From a bacterium (GTDB taxonomy: Bacteria; UBA9089; CG2-30-40-21; SBAY01), in contig JASEHU010000084.1 in the NCBI GenBank assembly GCA_030018635.1, positions 1-8,109 on the forward strand: 8,109 nt of DNA, in the 5' to 3' direction. Below, piece after piece: positions 6,539-8,109 of this stretch. The translations under genes and the position numbers were made by a program. The notes beneath the pieces are model-generated. The model made no database searches, was not told the origin of the DNA, and saw nothing but the letters and a program-made list of their open reading frames with translations. Numbering within the stretch: position 1 is the first letter of the stretch; each line of letters begins with the position of its first letter.

Positions 6539-6610
6539 GGGGGCAAGGATAAGGAAAAGAACTCTTTGCTTTCTCTTACCCTTGACCCCTTGACCCCTCG
6601 AACCCTTTTT
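6539..6610 (+). terminator. Candidate terminator of the flagellar operon
   Basis: A 15-nt arm (6539-6553, GGGGGCAAGGATAAG) is complementary at 13 of 15 positions to 6575-6589. The right side is an octamer duplication (CTTGACCC at 6581 and 6589), so the left arm can also pair in a second register at 6588-6602. Five T residues follow at 6606-6610. Position between flgJ and the pilT promoter favours termination, but the T-run is displaced from the first register and the loop is about 21 nt. Confidence 0.5.
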
Positions 6611-6631
6611 ACCGCCATTTAAAAAAACTTG

Positions 6632-6660
6632 TTGACTTAAATTTAATTCTATGATATTAT
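6632..6660 (+). promoter_or_regulatory. sigma-70-type promoter of pilT
   Basis: TTGACT (-35, 6632-6637), a 17-nt spacer and TATTAT (-10, 6655-6660), each one mismatch from consensus. The start site would be near 6667, giving a leader of about 33 nt to the pilT ATG. It follows a terminator-like hairpin, so pilT is probably transcribed apart from the flagellar genes. Confidence 0.72.
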
Positions 6661-6699
6661 TAAAGTAGATAAAAACTATCATCCAAGGAGGGAATAAAA

Positions 6700-7764
6700 A
6701 TGATAAACATTAATGAATTACTTAAAATTATGGTAGAAAAGGAGGCCTCTGATTTACATGTAAAGGTAGGTTCACCACCTACATTACGAATTAATGGAAA
6801 ACTATGGCCAATAGAAGAATATGATGAACTTACTCCTGAGGATACAAAAGCAATGGTTAATTCTATCACTACTGATGAACAGAAGAAAAGATTTGAAGAA
6901 GAAAGTGAGTTAGATACTGCATATCCTGTTGAATCCGTAGGGCGATTCCGAATCAATCTCTTTTCGCAACAACGAACCTATGGAGCAGTATTTCGGCATA
7001 TTCCTCTTAAAATAAGAAATTTTGATGAGTTAAGATTACCACCTCAAATATTAGGGCCATTATCTACCTTACAAAGGGGATTAGTTATTGTTACAGGTCC
7101 TACCGGCAGTGGCAAATCTACGACACTAGCCGCCATAATTAATAATATCAATATAAGTCAACGAAGGCATATAATGACGATTGAAGACCCAATTGAGTAT
7201 GTTTTCAAGGATAAAATGTCTATCATTAATCAGCGGGAATTAGGAGTTGACACCAATTCATTCTCTACTGCCTTGAGACGGGTATTACGTCAGGACCCTG
7301 ATGTAATTATGGTAGGTGAGATGCGTGATTTAGAGACAATGGGTTTAACACTTTTAGCCGCTGAGACAGGACATTTAGTCTTAGCAACAATGCACACCTC
7401 TGGAGCAATAATAGCCATTGACCGCATTATTGATTCATTTCCATCTGAACAACAATCGCAAGTACGAATGCAATTATCACTTATCCTGGAAGGAGTTATC
7501 TCACAAGTATTACTTCCAAGGGCAGATGGAAAGGGAAGAATTGTAGCTATTGAAACCCTTGTTGGTACACCAGCTATTAGAAACTTAATTCGTGAAGGAA
7601 AAACCCATCAAATGACTACTCTTCTCCATACCGGTGGTCAATTCGGCATGCAAACCCTTGAGCAGTCTTTAAAAACACTTTATCAAAAGGGTGATGTAAG
7701 TTTTGAAGATGCCTTTGCTACATCACATGATGCCGAAACATTTAGAAAATTAGTGGGGAGGTAA
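6700..7764 (+). CDS. pilT: Type IV pilus retraction ATPase PilT
   Basis: Hexameric cytoplasmic ATPase that depolymerises type IV pili and so powers twitching and DNA uptake. The 354 aa length is typical. The N-terminal PAS-like domain opens with INELLKIMVEKEASDLH (residues 4-20). The Walker A motif is GPTGSGKST (133-141), the Asp box IEDPIEYV (161-168), Walker B DVIMVGEMRD (201-210) with catalytic glutamate E207, and the His box HLVLATMHT (225-233). The C-terminal AIRNLIREGKTHQ (292-304) is the PilT signature that separates it from PilB and GspE, as does the lack of a zinc-binding cysteine cluster; PilU is a closer alternative. A strong AAGGAGGG lies 7 nt before the ATG (6685-6692). It has its own promoter. 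No other pilus gene is in view. Confidence 0.96.
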   Translation: MININELLKIMVEKEASDLHVKVGSPPTLRINGKLWPIEEYDELTPEDTKAMVNSITTDEQKKRFEEESELDTAYPVESVGRFRINLFSQQRTYGAVFRHIPLKIRNFDELRLPPQILGPLSTLQRGLVIVTGPTGSGKSTTLAAIINNINISQRRHIMTIEDPIEYVFKDKMSIINQRELGVDTNSFSTALRRVLRQDPDVIMVGEMRDLETMGLTLLAAETGHLVLATMHTSGAIIAIDRIIDSFPSEQQSQVRMQLSLILEGVISQVLLPRADGKGRIVAIETLVGTPAIRNLIREGKTHQMTTLLHTGGQFGMQTLEQSLKTLYQKGDVSFEDAFATSHDAETFRKLVGR

Positions 7765-7776
7765 AAGGATAAGCGT

Positions 7777-7934
7777 TCAGGCATAAAGACATGAAAAATG
7801 TAATCGGTCAGTGATTGAAGGTTTACCTCGTTGAAAATTTTTCACAACGAGGAAACCCTTCATCCCGAAATCCAAATCCCATTAAACATAATCCTTCCCC
7901 CAATGACTGACCATTAAGTGCATTAATGTCCTGA
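7777..7934. repeat. Composite 158-bp palindrome downstream of pilT
   Basis: Three nested inverted pairs share one axis. The inner pair, 7816-7833 and 7845-7862, is 18 nt each with one compensating indel and contains the perfect pair CCTCGTTG/CAACGAGG. Its loop is itself a palindrome (TGAAAA T TTTTCA). The middle pair, GGTCAGTGATTG (7806-7817) and CAATGACTGACC (7901-7912), has one mismatch. The outer pair is TCAGG...ACAT (7777-7792) and ATGTCCTGA (7926-7934). A 38-nt unpaired segment (7863-7900) sits on the right side only and contains AATCC-type motifs. Neither an ORF nor a known riboswitch is recognised. It may be a miniature mobile element, a dispersed repeat or a structured RNA. Confidence 0.7.
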
Positions 7935-7957
7935 TGGCATAGATACTTAACCAAAAA

Positions 7958-8109
7958 ATGAAAAAAGAAAAACTAATTATTACTATTATTCTATTATTGT
8001 GTATTGTATCAATTGGTCTGGGTATTTATTCAATTTTACTTCGTAAAGAAGAAATGGCCGAAACGGCATTGTTCCCAAAGGGATTATTGCCGGAGAAAAA
8101 GAAAATAGG
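7958..8109 (+). CDS. Partial CDS: membrane-anchored protein, N-terminus only
   Basis: Only 50 codons plus two bases are present; the frame is open to the window edge. The protein starts MKKEKLIITIILLLCIVSIG: a basic N-terminus followed by one hydrophobic helix (about residues 6-28), then charged LLRKEEMAE and LPEKKKI. This is a signal anchor, most likely N-in/C-out. The cysteine at residue 15 follows LLL, not the G/A/S needed at the position before a lipobox cysteine, so lipidation is unlikely. No clear ribosome site precedes the ATG, so a later start or no gene at all remains possible. The layout of a short anchor followed by KKKIG resembles the start of SppA-type signal peptide peptidases, but that is a guess and I assign no function. 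Confidence 0.55.
   Translation, partial: MKKEKLIITIILLLCIVSIGLGIYSILLRKEEMAETALFPKGLLPEKKKI

Noticed and set aside
6467..6956. Minus-strand ORFs across the flgJ-pilT region
   Set aside because: They overlap the terminator, the pilT promoter and the pilT start, and show no family resemblance.
7777..7934. c-di-GMP or other known riboswitch after pilT
   Set aside because: I compared it with the GEMM-type conserved core from memory and found no match; the palindrome geometry also differs.

Overview
The window is an AT-rich stretch of bacterial chromosome. Its core is a flagellar basal-body operon, with a cell-wall gene upstream and a type IV pilus gene downstream. FlgH (L-ring), FlgI (P-ring) and FlgA (P-ring chaperone) together imply a Gram-negative, outer-membrane-bearing cell with flagella, and PilT adds pilus-based motility. 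Low GC, frequent AGGAGG-type ribosome binding sites and spacers full of short-period repeats suggest an uncultured candidate-phylum diderm rather than a well-studied proteobacterium. That placement is inference only.

Layout: bases 1-215 carry a strong promoter-like sequence pointing left, out of the window, and an octamer repeat. murA (216-1508) overlaps flgF (1501-2304) by 8 nt. Then come flgG (2431-3222), flgA (3340-4311), flgH (4415-5041), flgI (5107-6135) and a short flgJ (6184-6528), all on the + strand. A terminator-like hairpin and a good sigma-70-type promoter separate this block from pilT (6700-7764). A 158-bp composite palindrome follows, and then the first 50 codons of a membrane-anchored protein that runs off the right edge.

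How the genes work together: MurA makes the first committed peptidoglycan precursor. FlgF and FlgG form the proximal and distal rod that crosses the wall, FlgJ caps the growing rod, FlgA chaperones FlgI into the periplasmic P-ring, and FlgH forms the outer-membrane L-ring. The hook and filament genes are not here. PilT is the retraction ATPase of a separate motility machine.

No unknown enzymatic system is visible; the genes are recognisable families. The unusual part is the non-coding DNA. Every spacer between flgF and flgJ holds an inverted repeat of unrelated sequence just upstream of the next ribosome binding site. Two of these are opposed arrays of 7-mers with one mismatch recurring in nearly every unit. 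Start sites for flgA, flgH and flgI were set by ribosome binding sites; for flgA and flgH this excludes in-frame extensions that run into the repeats.
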